Below, piece by piece: positions 1-6,720 of a stretch of 20,224 nucleotides of DNA; position 1 is the stretch's first letter, and each line of letters starts with the position of its first letter. The notes beneath the pieces are model-generated. The model had not been told where the DNA came from, ran no database searches, and saw nothing but the letters and a program-made list of their open reading frames with translations. The translations under genes were made by a program, and so were the position numbers. Location of the stretch: positions 1 through 20,224 of the forward strand of contig DASRUE010000140.1 in the NCBI GenBank assembly GCA_035687895.1, read 5' to 3'. The stretch comes from JAERML01 sp035687895 (GTDB lineage Bacteria > Bacteroidota > Ignavibacteria > UBA10030 > UBA6906).

Positions 1-1
1 T

Positions 2-613
2 ATCGAAAGTGCGGTGGCAGAAAAAAGGGGCGGCGACCCGAAGAACATCATCCTCCTGACATGCGATGCTTCCGGCGTGATGCCTCCACTGGCCAGGCTC
101 ACGCCCGACCAGGCATTGTACCAGTTCATTTCCGGATACACATCGAAGATTGCCGGAACGGAAGTAGGACTTGGCAAGGAACCGGAGCTGACATTCAGCG
201 CTTGCTTCGGCGGTCCATTTATGGTGCATCATCCCTACTTCTATGCCGACCTCCTTAAACGGAAAATCCTGAGATACAACGTGAACTGCTGGCTGGTGAA
301 CACCGGCTGGATCGGCGGACCGTATGGAATCGGCAAACGGATCAGCATCAAGTACACTCGTGCATTACTCAACGCCGCGCTCGACGGTTCACTGTTGAAC
401 GTCAAATACCAGACCGATCCGGTGTTCGGGTTCAAGGTCCCAAAAGCATGTGATGGCGTCCCTGCCACCGTCCTCAATCCAGCCGAGTCCTGGCCAAGCA
501 AGGAAACGTATATGCAGAAGTACACAGAGCTCGCATCCCGATTCATCGAGAACTTCAAGAAGTTCGAAGCCGGATGTGCGCCGGAAGTGATTGCCGCGGG
601 GCCGAAGAGATAA
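2..613 (+). CDS. pckA: Phosphoenolpyruvate carboxykinase (ATP), C-terminal part
   Basis: This is the 3' part of an ATP-dependent PEP carboxykinase, a cytosolic enzyme that converts oxaloacetate plus ATP to PEP, CO2 and ADP and feeds gluconeogenesis. The frame is open to the left edge, so the N-terminal half, with the Walker-type P-loop, lies outside the window; the GTG at 14 is an internal codon. The visible ~203 residues match the family's C-terminal lobe from memory: 'ILLTCDASGVMPPLARLT', then 'TSKIAGTEVG', 'FSACFGGPF', 'LVNTGWIGG' and 'GKRISIKYTRALL'. The last block holds the Arg and Thr that contact ATP in the E. coli enzyme. It ends in the usual 'AAGPK' tail with TAA at 611-613. It is followed by a 109-nt gap with a candidate promoter for the next gene, so the two are probably not one operon. 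Identification is firm; only completeness is unknown. Confidence 0.95.
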   Translation: MESAVAEKRGGDPKNIILLTCDASGVMPPLARLTPDQALYQFISGYTSKIAGTEVGLGKEPELTFSACFGGPFMVHHPYFYADLLKRKILRYNVNCWLVNTGWIGGPYGIGKRISIKYTRALLNAALDGSLLNVKYQTDPVFGFKVPKACDGVPATVLNPAESWPSKETYMQKYTELASRFIENFKKFEAGCAPEVIAAGPKR

Positions 614-650
614 CGACCTTAGCGTTACTGGAAGAGCAGGCAATGGTCAA

Positions 651-681
651 TTGACTTCTGCCTGCAATCGTTGTACTTTCG
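651..681 (+). promoter_or_regulatory. Candidate Bacteroidota-type promoter for the sorting-domain protein
   Basis: TTGACT at 651-656 is followed by TACTTTCG at 674-681. This resembles the Bacteroidota primary sigma-factor pattern (a TTG-containing -33 element and TAnnTTTG at -7), with one mismatch in the second box. It lies 41 nt upstream of the ATG at 723, which has a strong AGGAGG ribosome binding site at 713-718. The match is by eye only. Confidence 0.35.
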
Positions 682-722
682 TTTAGTTCAATGCGCTTGT
701 CCTACCAATTCCAGGAGGACAT

Positions 723-1712
723 ATGAGAACCAGATCTGGAAGTACATGGTCGATATCATGTCTGCTGACCCTCCTCTGTACCGCTCCTGATATCGGCACA
801 TCCCAGCAAATTCCCCCGGTTGACATATTTCCCCTGGCAGTAGGAAACCGGTGGACATACCAATACGCTGAATCGGCCTTGATCCTGATGGAGCCGGAAG
901 CTCTCGTCACAGATACCGGGCGAGCTTACTGCACCATTCTTGGGAGAACCATCACCTCCGACTCCACCGTCTGGACAATTTCCGAGGTACAGGACATTGT
1001 CATCTGCATTGACTATTTCTTTTTTGGCAGGGACACGTGCTACCCATTTCGGGACTCTACCACTTTCGAACTGGTGGAACTCCTTGCTGGTGCACATCGT
1101 CTCTGCCGTGCAGATCACGCCGTCAACCTGACGAACTCCGTCCTTCCATACGGATATGACCTTGTAGACACCTCGGCCATCTACAGGTATCGTCCCGTTG
1201 ATTCCGCGGGGATCTTTCGAATGGAAACACATACCATCGATATTCTGGTAGTGAACGAAGAGCTGGTTTTTCAGCAAGACATCGGTCAGCTGAGCCTCGA
1301 TCTCGTGGGTTCCATTACGGGTACCTCTATCCGCGCCAAGCATCGGCTTGTCCATTCTATCATTGTTTCGGTCGATGAAGAGAAAGAGGGGGTGACCCCC
1401 ACGGTAGCAGCGTTGGACCAGAACTACCCTAATCCATTCAACCCGAGCACTATCATCAAATTCCAAATCCCCCGCCAGACAGATGGCGGGCAGGCAAGCA
1501 CCAGCTTTGTTACACTCAGAGTCTTCGACATGCTTGGGAGAGAGGTGGCAGCGCTAGCGAATGAGGAAATGAAGCCGGGGAGCTATGAAAGGGTGTTCAA
1601 TGGTGAGGGGCTGGCGAGCGGTGTGTATTTCTACAGGTTGCAGGCCCGCCAAATAAACGGCGGGCAGGCGGGAAGTTTTGTACAAACAAGAAAACTCGTT
1701 CTGTTACGATAG
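723..1712 (+). CDS. Secreted protein with C-terminal type IX-like sorting domain, containing two palindrome-derived insertions
   Basis: The 329-residue protein begins with a signal-peptide-like stretch (hydrophobic core about residues 11-21, likely cleavage near 'GTSQQ'). Residues about 30-225 form a body I cannot assign; it starts 'IFPLAVGNRWTYQY', a phrase common in secreted Ignavibacteria-type proteins, and has several cysteines. From residue 231 a Por-secretion-type sorting domain runs to the end: 'LDQNYPNPFNPST', then 'VFDMLGREVAAL', 'LASGVYFYRLQA' and a final 'RKLVLLR'. Such domains direct export across the outer membrane by the type IX system and are then removed or anchored. AGGAGG at 713-718 fixes the ATG. 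The domain is interrupted twice by an RQxxGGQA octapeptide, at residues 251-258 and 309-316, each encoded by a small palindrome (see the repeat entries). The substrate or function of the body is unknown. Confidence 0.85.
   Translation: MRTRSGSTWSISCLLTLLCTAPDIGTSQQIPPVDIFPLAVGNRWTYQYAESALILMEPEALVTDTGRAYCTILGRTITSDSTVWTISEVQDIVICIDYFFFGRDTCYPFRDSTTFELVELLAGAHRLCRADHAVNLTNSVLPYGYDLVDTSAIYRYRPVDSAGIFRMETHTIDILVVNEELVFQQDIGQLSLDLVGSITGTSIRAKHRLVHSIIVSVDEEKEGVTPTVAALDQNYPNPFNPSTIIKFQIPRQTDGGQASTSFVTLRVFDMLGREVAALANEEMKPGSYERVFNGEGLASGVYFYRLQARQINGGQAGSFVQTRKLVLLR
1471..1495 (+). repeat. Mini-palindrome copy 1, in frame inside sorting domain
   Basis: CCCGCC (1471-1476), an 8-nt loop (1477-1484) and GGCGGG (1485-1490) form a perfect 6-bp inverted repeat, followed by CAGGC. 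In the reading frame it encodes R-Q-T-D-G-G-Q-A, placed between the first beta strand ('IIKFQIP') and 'SFVTLRVFD', where related sorting domains have only a short turn. It matches the second copy at 1644-1668 in stem, length and tail, while the loop differs. Confidence 0.75.
1644..1668 (+). repeat. Mini-palindrome copy 2, in frame inside sorting domain
   Basis: GCCCGCC (1644-1650), an 8-nt A-rich loop (1651-1658) and GGCGGGC (1659-1665) form a perfect 7-bp inverted repeat, again followed by AGGC. It encodes R-Q-I-N-G-G-Q-A and splits the usual 'YRLQA-GSFVQTRK' end of the sorting domain. It has the same frame and orientation as copy 1. The purine-rich loop keeps both copies free of stop codons in this frame. 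Confidence 0.75.
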
Positions 1713-1734
1713 TCGTGTTGAAGGAAGAGCGGCG

Positions 1735-1774
1735 GTGAAAAAAGAAGAGTCCCAATGCTCGCGCACCGGGACTC
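1735..1774 (-). terminator. Rho-independent terminator of the small secreted-protein gene
   Basis: On the - strand, GAGTCCC (1774-1768) and GGGACTC (1753-1747) form a 7-bp stem around a 14-nt loop. It is followed directly by TTCTTTTTT (1746-1738). It begins 27 nt after the stop of the 155-aa gene. On the + strand no T-run follows the stem, so it would not serve the convergent sorting-domain gene equally well. Confidence 0.75.
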
Positions 1775-1800
1775 GAATGTTGCTGACACACTTCACACTA

Positions 1801-2268
1801 CTAATGCTTGTGCTCGTCCGATTTGGCATCCGCCTTCTTTTCCATCTCTTTCGCATCCATCTTGGATTCCATCAATGATGCAACGATAAGCTGCCCGTCC
1901 TGGATAGAGCCGGCGACATCCACCATGATTCCCTTCTGGGTGGTGGTCTTCTCGAGCATCTCCTTTGCCATCTTATCACCGGGTGCGTCAAACTTGTACC
2001 ACTTATTGCCAGAGAAAACACCAAAGCCGCTATTTGCGCATTCCTCTTCTAGGGCACATACACGTGTGTGAGCAGCAGCCTTCTTCATCGTGGTTTCCTT
2101 GCCTGCCATTCCTTTGGCGCACATCGCATCAACGATGTAGCCATGAACCTTCTCCGTTTTCGCATCGGATTTTGTCGGTTTCTTGTCCATCTTTTCCATC
2201 TTGTCCTGCGCAAGACCGATGCCGGTCACGAGCACAAAAAGGACGATGAGGGAAAGCACGTTTCTCAT
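1801..2268 (-). CDS. Small secreted Cys/Met/His-containing protein, function unknown
   Basis: The 155-residue protein has a clear signal peptide (residues 1-20, hydrophobic core 'VLSLIVLFVLVTGIGLA', probable cleavage before Q21). A Lys/Met-rich linker (about 21-40) follows. The central domain, about 41-132, starts 'VHGYIVDAMCAKG' and contains 'AAHTRVCALEEECANSGFGV' and 'NKWYKFD'. The three mature cysteines are C50, C71 and C77. The tail is charged and ends 'DEHKH'. I have seen similar GY-DxMC...HT..C domains in small periplasmic proteins of Acidobacteria and Bacteroidota, but know no demonstrated function. The Cys/His/Met content could suit metal binding; that is inference. AGGAG about 9 nt upstream supports the ATG at 2268. 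The gene stands alone, with its own terminator at 1735-1774, and is separated from lptB upstream by 107 nt, which should hold its promoter, though no convincing box was seen. Confidence 0.85.
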   Translation of the reverse strand: MRNVLSLIVLFVLVTGIGLAQDKMEKMDKKPTKSDAKTEKVHGYIVDAMCAKGMAGKETTMKKAAAHTRVCALEEECANSGFGVFSGNKWYKFDAPGDKMAKEMLEKTTTQKGIMVDVAGSIQDGQLIVASLMESKMDAKEMEKKADAKSDEHKH

Positions 2269-2375
2269 GGGGATATCTCCTTTAGATTAGTGAATGGGTT
2301 GAAAGAGTGGAATTGGTGAAGTTAATCCTACCAGACTAACGAGATCACGCTGCCATCAGTTCCCGGATTTCCTCT

Positions 2376-3137
2376 TTATTGATATCGGTCGAGTTTGAAC
2401 GTTTCGCCCAGATAGAGCTTGCGCGCTTCGGGATCATTGGCCAACTTCTCCGCAGTACCTGACATGAGGATCTCTCCCTCAAACAGGAGATACGCCCTAT
2501 CGGTAATGGAAAGCGTCTCGTGGACATTGTGGTCCGTCACCAGTACGCCAATACCACGGCGCTTGAGCCCGGCAACAATCTTCATGATTTCTTCCACAGC
2601 AATCGGGTCGATGCCGGCAAAAGGCTCGTCGAGCAGAATAAACTTGGGATCCGTGGCCAGCGAACGTGCAATTTCCGTGCGTCGCCTTTCGCCGCCGGAA
2701 AGCGTGTATCCCTTGCTGCGGGCGATGTGCGTAATGCTGAAGTCATTCATCAGCTCCTCGCACTTGGTTCGTTGCTGGACGCCGGTCAGGTTCATCATCT
2801 GCAGGACGGCCATAAGGTTCTCCTCTACCGTCATCTTCCGGAATATCGAGGCTTCCTGCGGAAGATAGCCAATCCCCCTGCGGGCCCTTTTGTACATTGC
2901 GGTCCTGGTGATCTCCACATCATCGAGGAACACGCGTCCTTCCGTGGGGGTGATCATCCCCACGATCATATAGAACGTCGTGGTCTTCCCAGCACCGTTG
3001 GGGCCAAGAAGTCCTACCACTTCACCCTGCTTGACGTCCACACTGACATGGTTGACCACCGCTCGCTTCTTGTACCGTTTCACGAGATTGTCGGAACGGA
3101 GGATCCTGTCTGCGGGAGGTTGTGCCTGCTGTGTCAT
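2376..3137 (-). CDS. lptB: LPS export ABC transporter ATP-binding protein LptB
   Basis: LptB is the cytoplasmic ATPase of the LptB2FG complex, which extracts LPS from the inner membrane and pushes it along the Lpt bridge to the outer membrane. All ABC motifs are present in the 253 residues: Walker A GPNGAGKT (45-52), Q-loop 'LPQE' (92-95), signature LSGGE (146-150), Walker B ILLDEP (167-172) and the H-loop His203 in 'TDHNV'. 'AGIDP' after Walker B and 'RRRTEIARSL' are typical of LptB rather than of other ABC ATPases. The ATG overlaps the lptA-like stop by 4 nt (ATGA), so translation is probably coupled. It is the last gene of the run. lptF and lptG are not in the window. A 3' tail of ~10 residues beyond 'LYLGETFKL' is normal variation. 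Confidence 0.96.
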   Translation of the reverse strand: MTQQAQPPADRILRSDNLVKRYKKRAVVNHVSVDVKQGEVVGLLGPNGAGKTTTFYMIVGMITPTEGRVFLDDVEITRTAMYKRARRGIGYLPQEASIFRKMTVEENLMAVLQMMNLTGVQQRTKCEELMNDFSITHIARSKGYTLSGGERRRTEIARSLATDPKFILLDEPFAGIDPIAVEEIMKIVAGLKRRGIGVLVTDHNVHETLSITDRAYLLFEGEILMSGTAEKLANDPEARKLYLGETFKLDRYQ

Positions 3138-4423
3138 CGTCTGTTCTGTGTGAAAGCTATACGGATATCGGACGGAAGAATCCGGGGACGGTTCGTCTGC
3201 CAGAGAAAGCCTGCAAGTGCGTACTCTGCCTCGCGTCCCTCCACGAGATTTTCGGGGAAGTACTGTCCTTCCACTCCCCCAAGAATTCGAATTGCTTGCA
3301 CCTTCCCGTCTCCGAAGAAAACTATGATATGGTCACCGCTCGTCTTGTTCACTCCATTTGCCAGTGAGTCCTCGTAGAGATGGTACAGGCTTGTGGCACG
3401 ATCATCCACCTCAATCCTTTCCAGACCCTTGCCGGCGAAATACATCCTCATCAACTCCCCGCTCATCTGGTCGAATCTTGTTGGTCGAACAGAATCGCTG
3501 CGTGAGGCGGCAAACGCATCGCCCATGACAGTGACCAGATGCAGTTTCCGTTTTCTGAGATAGACGTTGATGGAGTCCCCGGTCACCTGCGTTTGCTGGT
3601 ACCAGACCACTGGTGCCTGCCGGAGAAGCATGCTATCCGCTTGTGTAAAGAACTGAACGTTCCCCGCGATCGCGGCAAGATCCGACCGGACGATCTCCAC
3701 GCTGTCGATGGCAACCAGACGCGTTACCGAATCACGATACGATTCCATCACACGGCTCCTGACCACAAGGGTGTCGACACTCCCCGGAGTGCTTGAATCC
3801 AGCTGCACCATGATCGGTCTTCCTGTCACCCGGCTGAATTGCTGTCTGGAAAAATGATCAAGTCGGTTGCCCGTTATTGTAACATTGTCTGCTGCGTTGA
3901 CTATACGAACACGGCCCGTTGCTATGGACCGTTTCTCGGTCCGAAAGTAAACGAGAGAATCCGACGTCACGGTGGACCCGGTGTCCCGGACGAGGACCCT
4001 TGTATGAAAGAAGGCCCGCTTGGGCTCAATGAAATATTCGCCATACCCGGCTGTGAGTTGAACGCTTCCGTCATCGAGTGCCACATGATCGAAGGCCTCT
4101 GCGCGGCGTTCATCGCGGTAGTATGCGCCGCGCGGCGCCCGGAGCGTGAGGCTGTCGTCGTTGACCACCACGTTCCCGGTCAGAATCACTTTCCCGGACG
4201 CAATGAATTGCAGGGCGCGATCGCAGCTCACGCGCACATTCTCCTGATGGAACCGCACATTCCCTGTCAACTCCCGGGCATCCTGTCCGTCGATGATTTT
4301 TCCTTCAAGATTGTCAGCGTTCTCAAGAATGATGACCCTGCCGGGTTGGCAAACAGCCACGCCGTGCATCCAGACAATCACAGCAACCCATGCTAACAGT
4401 CTCCCAAAACCTGCGAGCGTCAT
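3134..4423 (-). CDS. lptA: OstA/LptA-like periplasmic LPS transport protein, long form
   Basis: The protein has an N-terminal signal peptide (hydrophobic stretch about residues 8-25, then 'CQPGRVIILENAD') and a long series of short beta-rich repeats of OstA type, such as 'ARELTGNVRFHQENVRVSCD' and 'GKVILTGNVVVNDDSLTLRA'. LptA proteins of this fold stack into the periplasmic bridge that carries LPS from LptC to LptD. At about 429 residues it is more than twice the length of E. coli LptA, yet I see no LptD-like beta-barrel, so it may be a long OstA-like bridge protein as found in other FCB bacteria. It lies between lptC and lptB, which supports the role. The ATG at 4423 has AAGGA 8-9 nt upstream and is preferred over the GTG at 4426. 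The gene symbol rests on position and repeat type, not on close similarity. Confidence 0.82.
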   Translation of the reverse strand: MTLAGFGRLLAWVAVIVWMHGVAVCQPGRVIILENADNLEGKIIDGQDARELTGNVRFHQENVRVSCDRALQFIASGKVILTGNVVVNDDSLTLRAPRGAYYRDERRAEAFDHVALDDGSVQLTAGYGEYFIEPKRAFFHTRVLVRDTGSTVTSDSLVYFRTEKRSIATGRVRIVNAADNVTITGNRLDHFSRQQFSRVTGRPIMVQLDSSTPGSVDTLVVRSRVMESYRDSVTRLVAIDSVEIVRSDLAAIAGNVQFFTQADSMLLRQAPVVWYQQTQVTGDSINVYLRKRKLHLVTVMGDAFAASRSDSVRPTRFDQMSGELMRMYFAGKGLERIEVDDRATSLYHLYEDSLANGVNKTSGDHIIVFFGDGKVQAIRILGGVEGQYFPENLVEGREAEYALAGFLWQTNRPRILPSDIRIAFTQNRR

Positions 4424-4427
4424 CACC

Positions 4428-4958
4428 CTATTCCTTAGTCACGGCCTGACCGGTCACTCTGAAGATCTTGTAGTTCTTCAAGCCCTGGTCGGAAATCATC
4501 CCATGTCCCATGATATGCTCTGTCGGCGACACAATATCAACGAATGCATCCGTTCTGATTTTACGAGTGGCGTTGTCCCAGAACAGGCTGTCAGTCCGCA
4601 AGATTGTTCCACTGTCCGAGATTACCACAACGTTTTCGTGCGCCTCGAAATCCTGCGTTCTGTCGTTCACCCTGCCGCGCCGAGCCGTGAGCACCGAGGT
4701 ATGTTCCTCCATCTCGTTGTAGAAATCCACGTGGAGACTATCGGACAAGAGTGTGAATTGTTGAGTTGTGTATGACGCAATATGGCCTGCCCAGAGAACA
4801 GCCTTGATTTTAGCCGAGTCGGTAAACGTCACCGTGCTGTTCCAGCTTTCCTGCGATGGAATCTCTGTCGGATTGATTGCAACAACGGCGGGTTTGATCT
4901 TCTCTTCGCACGCCCCGGCCAGAATACCTGCAATGAGAACAAGGAGGAATCGCCTCAT
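4428..4958 (-). CDS. lptC: LPS export protein LptC
   Basis: LptC is the bitopic inner-membrane protein that takes LPS from LptBFG and hands it to LptA. The 176-residue protein has a basic start 'MRRF', a hydrophobic segment and 'ILAGACEEK', a possible (weak) lipobox with Cys17, which would make it a lipoprotein as annotated for many Bacteroidota LptC proteins. The rest shows beta-strand repeats of the LptC/OstA type: 'WAGHIASYTTQQFTLLSDSL', 'VLTARRGRVND', 'ENVVVISDSGTILRTDSLFW' and, near the C-terminus, 'IMGHGMISDQGLKNYKIFRV', with the 'G.G...D..L..Y.I' phrase typical of LptC ends. The ATG overlaps the kdsD stop by 4 nt and the gene ends 4 nt before the lptA-like ATG. Confidence 0.88.
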   Translation of the reverse strand: MRRFLLVLIAGILAGACEEKIKPAVVAINPTEIPSQESWNSTVTFTDSAKIKAVLWAGHIASYTTQQFTLLSDSLHVDFYNEMEEHTSVLTARRGRVNDRTQDFEAHENVVVISDSGTILRTDSLFWDNATRKIRTDAFVDIVSPTEHIMGHGMISDQGLKNYKIFRVTGQAVTKE

Positions 4959-5944
4959 GACGTCTCGTCACTTCCCAGGCCGGCCTTCACCAGGTCATGC
5001 AAATGAATGACTCCCGCCGGTTTGTTATCCTCGTCCACCACAACAATCTGCGTGATGTTGTATGCTTCCATTTCTTGAAGAGCGAGGGCAGCGAGAGTCC
5101 CCCGACGGATGGTTTTTGGGTGAGGCGTCATCGCTGCGTCAGCGGTAATGCTTGCGATATCGACCCCCTTTTGCAGGAGCCGCCGCAAGTCGCCATCGGT
5201 CAAGATGCCATCAAGTGTGCCGTCCTCGCGAACGACACATGTACAGCCGAGGCGTTTTGACGTCATCTCTATAATTGCATCGCGGAGGTGGACATTCCCG
5301 CGCACGCTGGGGACGGCATTGCCGGCGGCCATCATTTCATCCACCTTCAGCAATAATCGCTTGCCCAAGGTGCCCCCGGGATGATAAAACGCAAAGTCTT
5401 CCTTCCTGAACTTTCTCCGTTCGAGAAGCGCCACGGCAAGTGCGTCACCGAGGACGAGCGTCACCGTTGTTGAGGACGTCGGGGCAAGATCATGCGGACA
5501 CGCTTCTTCCTGCACGGATGCGTCGAGGACGAGCGTGGATTCAAGCGCGAGCTTCGACCGCATGCGTCCCACCAGGGAAATAATTGGAATGCCGATTCGC
5601 TTGAAGAGGGGGAGCAGACTGTTGAGCTCTGGTGTGTCCCCACTTTTGGAGATACAGACCACAACGTCATCACTGCGCACCATACCCAGATCGCCATGAA
5701 CGGCGTCGGAGGGATGGAGAAACATGGAGGGCGTCCCTGTCGAGTTCAGTGTGGCAACGATCTTCCGGGCTATAATACCGGACTTACCAACGCCTGTGAT
5801 AACTACACGCCCCCTGCAATTGAGGATCAGATCAACCGCGCGACCGAATGACTCACCGATCCGGCTTTCGAGACTGGCAACCGCGCCTGCCTCGATCCGC
5901 ACCACCTCCCGTCCTTTCGCGATGGTCTCATGCATATCGTTCAT
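4955..5944 (-). CDS. kdsD: Arabinose-5-phosphate isomerase KdsD/KpsF
   Basis: The enzyme interconverts D-ribulose-5-P and D-arabinose-5-P, the first step of Kdo synthesis. The 329 residues match the normal family length. An N-terminal SIS sugar-isomerase domain spans about 38-170, with 'VVITGVGKSG' (47-56), 'HPSDAVHGDLG' (77-87) and 'ISKSGDTPEL' (98-107). Then comes 'FAFYHPGGTLGKRLL' (185-199), characteristic of KdsD/KpsF, and two CBS domains at about 205-262 and 270-325. GAAGG lies about 8 nt before the ATG at 5944. The ATG overlaps the stop of the 259-aa gene by 4 nt. Family members also serve capsule loci, but here kdsA and kdsC in the same run point to LPS Kdo. Confidence 0.96.
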   Translation of the reverse strand: MNDMHETIAKGREVVRIEAGAVASLESRIGESFGRAVDLILNCRGRVVITGVGKSGIIARKIVATLNSTGTPSMFLHPSDAVHGDLGMVRSDDVVVCISKSGDTPELNSLLPLFKRIGIPIISLVGRMRSKLALESTLVLDASVQEEACPHDLAPTSSTTVTLVLGDALAVALLERRKFRKEDFAFYHPGGTLGKRLLLKVDEMMAAGNAVPSVRGNVHLRDAIIEMTSKRLGCTCVVREDGTLDGILTDGDLRRLLQKGVDIASITADAAMTPHPKTIRRGTLAALALQEMEAYNITQIVVVDEDNKPAGVIHLHDLVKAGLGSDETS

Positions 5945-6720
5945 GCTCGACGCCTTCGCAACAATTGATGGAACCAGGCCTTCATACCTCGTTCCGCAAC
6001 AACTGCTTCTTGAGCCACCAGCTCCACCTTGCGCATCAGTTTGTTGTACGCGACAAATGCGGCACGCAGCTCGAAATCTGCATAGGTTGACAGGTTGTCA
6101 AAGAAAAGTCCTGGGACGAGCGCGATCTTCGGGTCACGAATATTCTTGTGCAGCATCAGCTCGTTATAGAAGTTTGTGATTGGAATCGGCAGGTTCATCC
6201 CCGTCCGCCCATCGTGCACCCACAACCTCCTATCTTCCCCTGCTATTGCGAGAACAAGGTCGCCGGTGATTGTCACTTCACGCACCGCTCCTCCCGTCGC
6301 AGGTGAAGCATCGCCTGGTGCCCATGAAGAATACGTCCAGCGTCTTTTCTCCTCAAAGTGGTCGGAGACTTCCTCTCCAGTGGTGGAAACAATTTCGACG
6401 TCGATCTGCTTGCCGACATACTCCCGAACAGTAATTGAGAACATATCCCGCGTCGTTTCGACCATGCCGTAGGCAACCACGGGGGCGAGGGGCGAGGTGA
6501 TGTCGGCAATGTCATTCGCAAACCCGAGCACCAGGTTTCCCTTCCCGCGGCGTCCTTGACTGAGGACAACAAGCCTTTTGAGGAGGTCGCGGTATTCCCG
6601 GTAGCCACTCCGATCAGCGGGAAGAACGAACTCCAACAGGTCGAGCTCCTTTTGTCGGAGGGGACGCGGGTACCGGGACTGTGCCTCAGTGTCAGCCATG
6701 CGGAGGTATTCAGTTTGCAT
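5941..6720 (-). CDS. Unrecognised conserved-looking protein between kdsC and kdsD
   Basis: I do not recognise a named family. The 259-residue product has no signal peptide and no clear membrane span, so it is probably cytoplasmic. The N-terminal part contains 'RPLRQKELDLLEFVLPADR' and 'GYREYRDLLKRLVVLSQGRR', predicted helical, then 'GNLVLGF'. The middle (about 80-190) alternates short strands: 'FSITVREYVGKQIDVEIVST', 'WTYSSWAPGD', 'EVTITGDLVLAIAGEDRRLW'. The C-terminal third is helical with 'TNFYNELMLHKNIRDPKIAL' and ends in a basic 'LLRRRRA'. Its ATG overlaps the kdsC stop by 1 nt (TAATG) and its stop overlaps the kdsD start by 4 nt, so it is made together with the Kdo enzymes. An alternative start is Met8. 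Coding character is supported by tight packing and by the long undisturbed frame. Function is unknown. Confidence 0.85.
   Translation of the reverse strand: MQTEYLRMADTEAQSRYPRPLRQKELDLLEFVLPADRSGYREYRDLLKRLVVLSQGRRGKGNLVLGFANDIADITSPLAPVVAYGMVETTRDMFSITVREYVGKQIDVEIVSTTGEEVSDHFEEKRRWTYSSWAPGDASPATGGAVREVTITGDLVLAIAGEDRRLWVHDGRTGMNLPIPITNFYNELMLHKNIRDPKIALVPGLFFDNLSTYADFELRAAFVAYNKLMRKVELVAQEAVVAERGMKAWFHQLLRRRRA

Noticed and set aside
1388..1400. Perfect short palindrome GGGGGTGACCCCC at the junction before the sorting domain
   Set aside because: It is a single copy, unrelated to the two CCCGCC/GGCGGG elements, and codes for an ordinary linker (E-G-V-T-P). One short palindrome in 20 kb is expected by chance.
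2345..2375. Possible extension or frameshifted tail after lptB ('NKEEIRELMAA' in another frame)
   Set aside because: LptB already has its full-length C-terminus with its own TAA at 2376-2378, and the short tail matches nothing I know.
2520..3377. A 285-codon + strand frame antisense to lptB and the lptA-like gene
   Set aside because: It spans the junction of two firmly identified genes on the other strand and shows no domain, signal or ribosome binding site.
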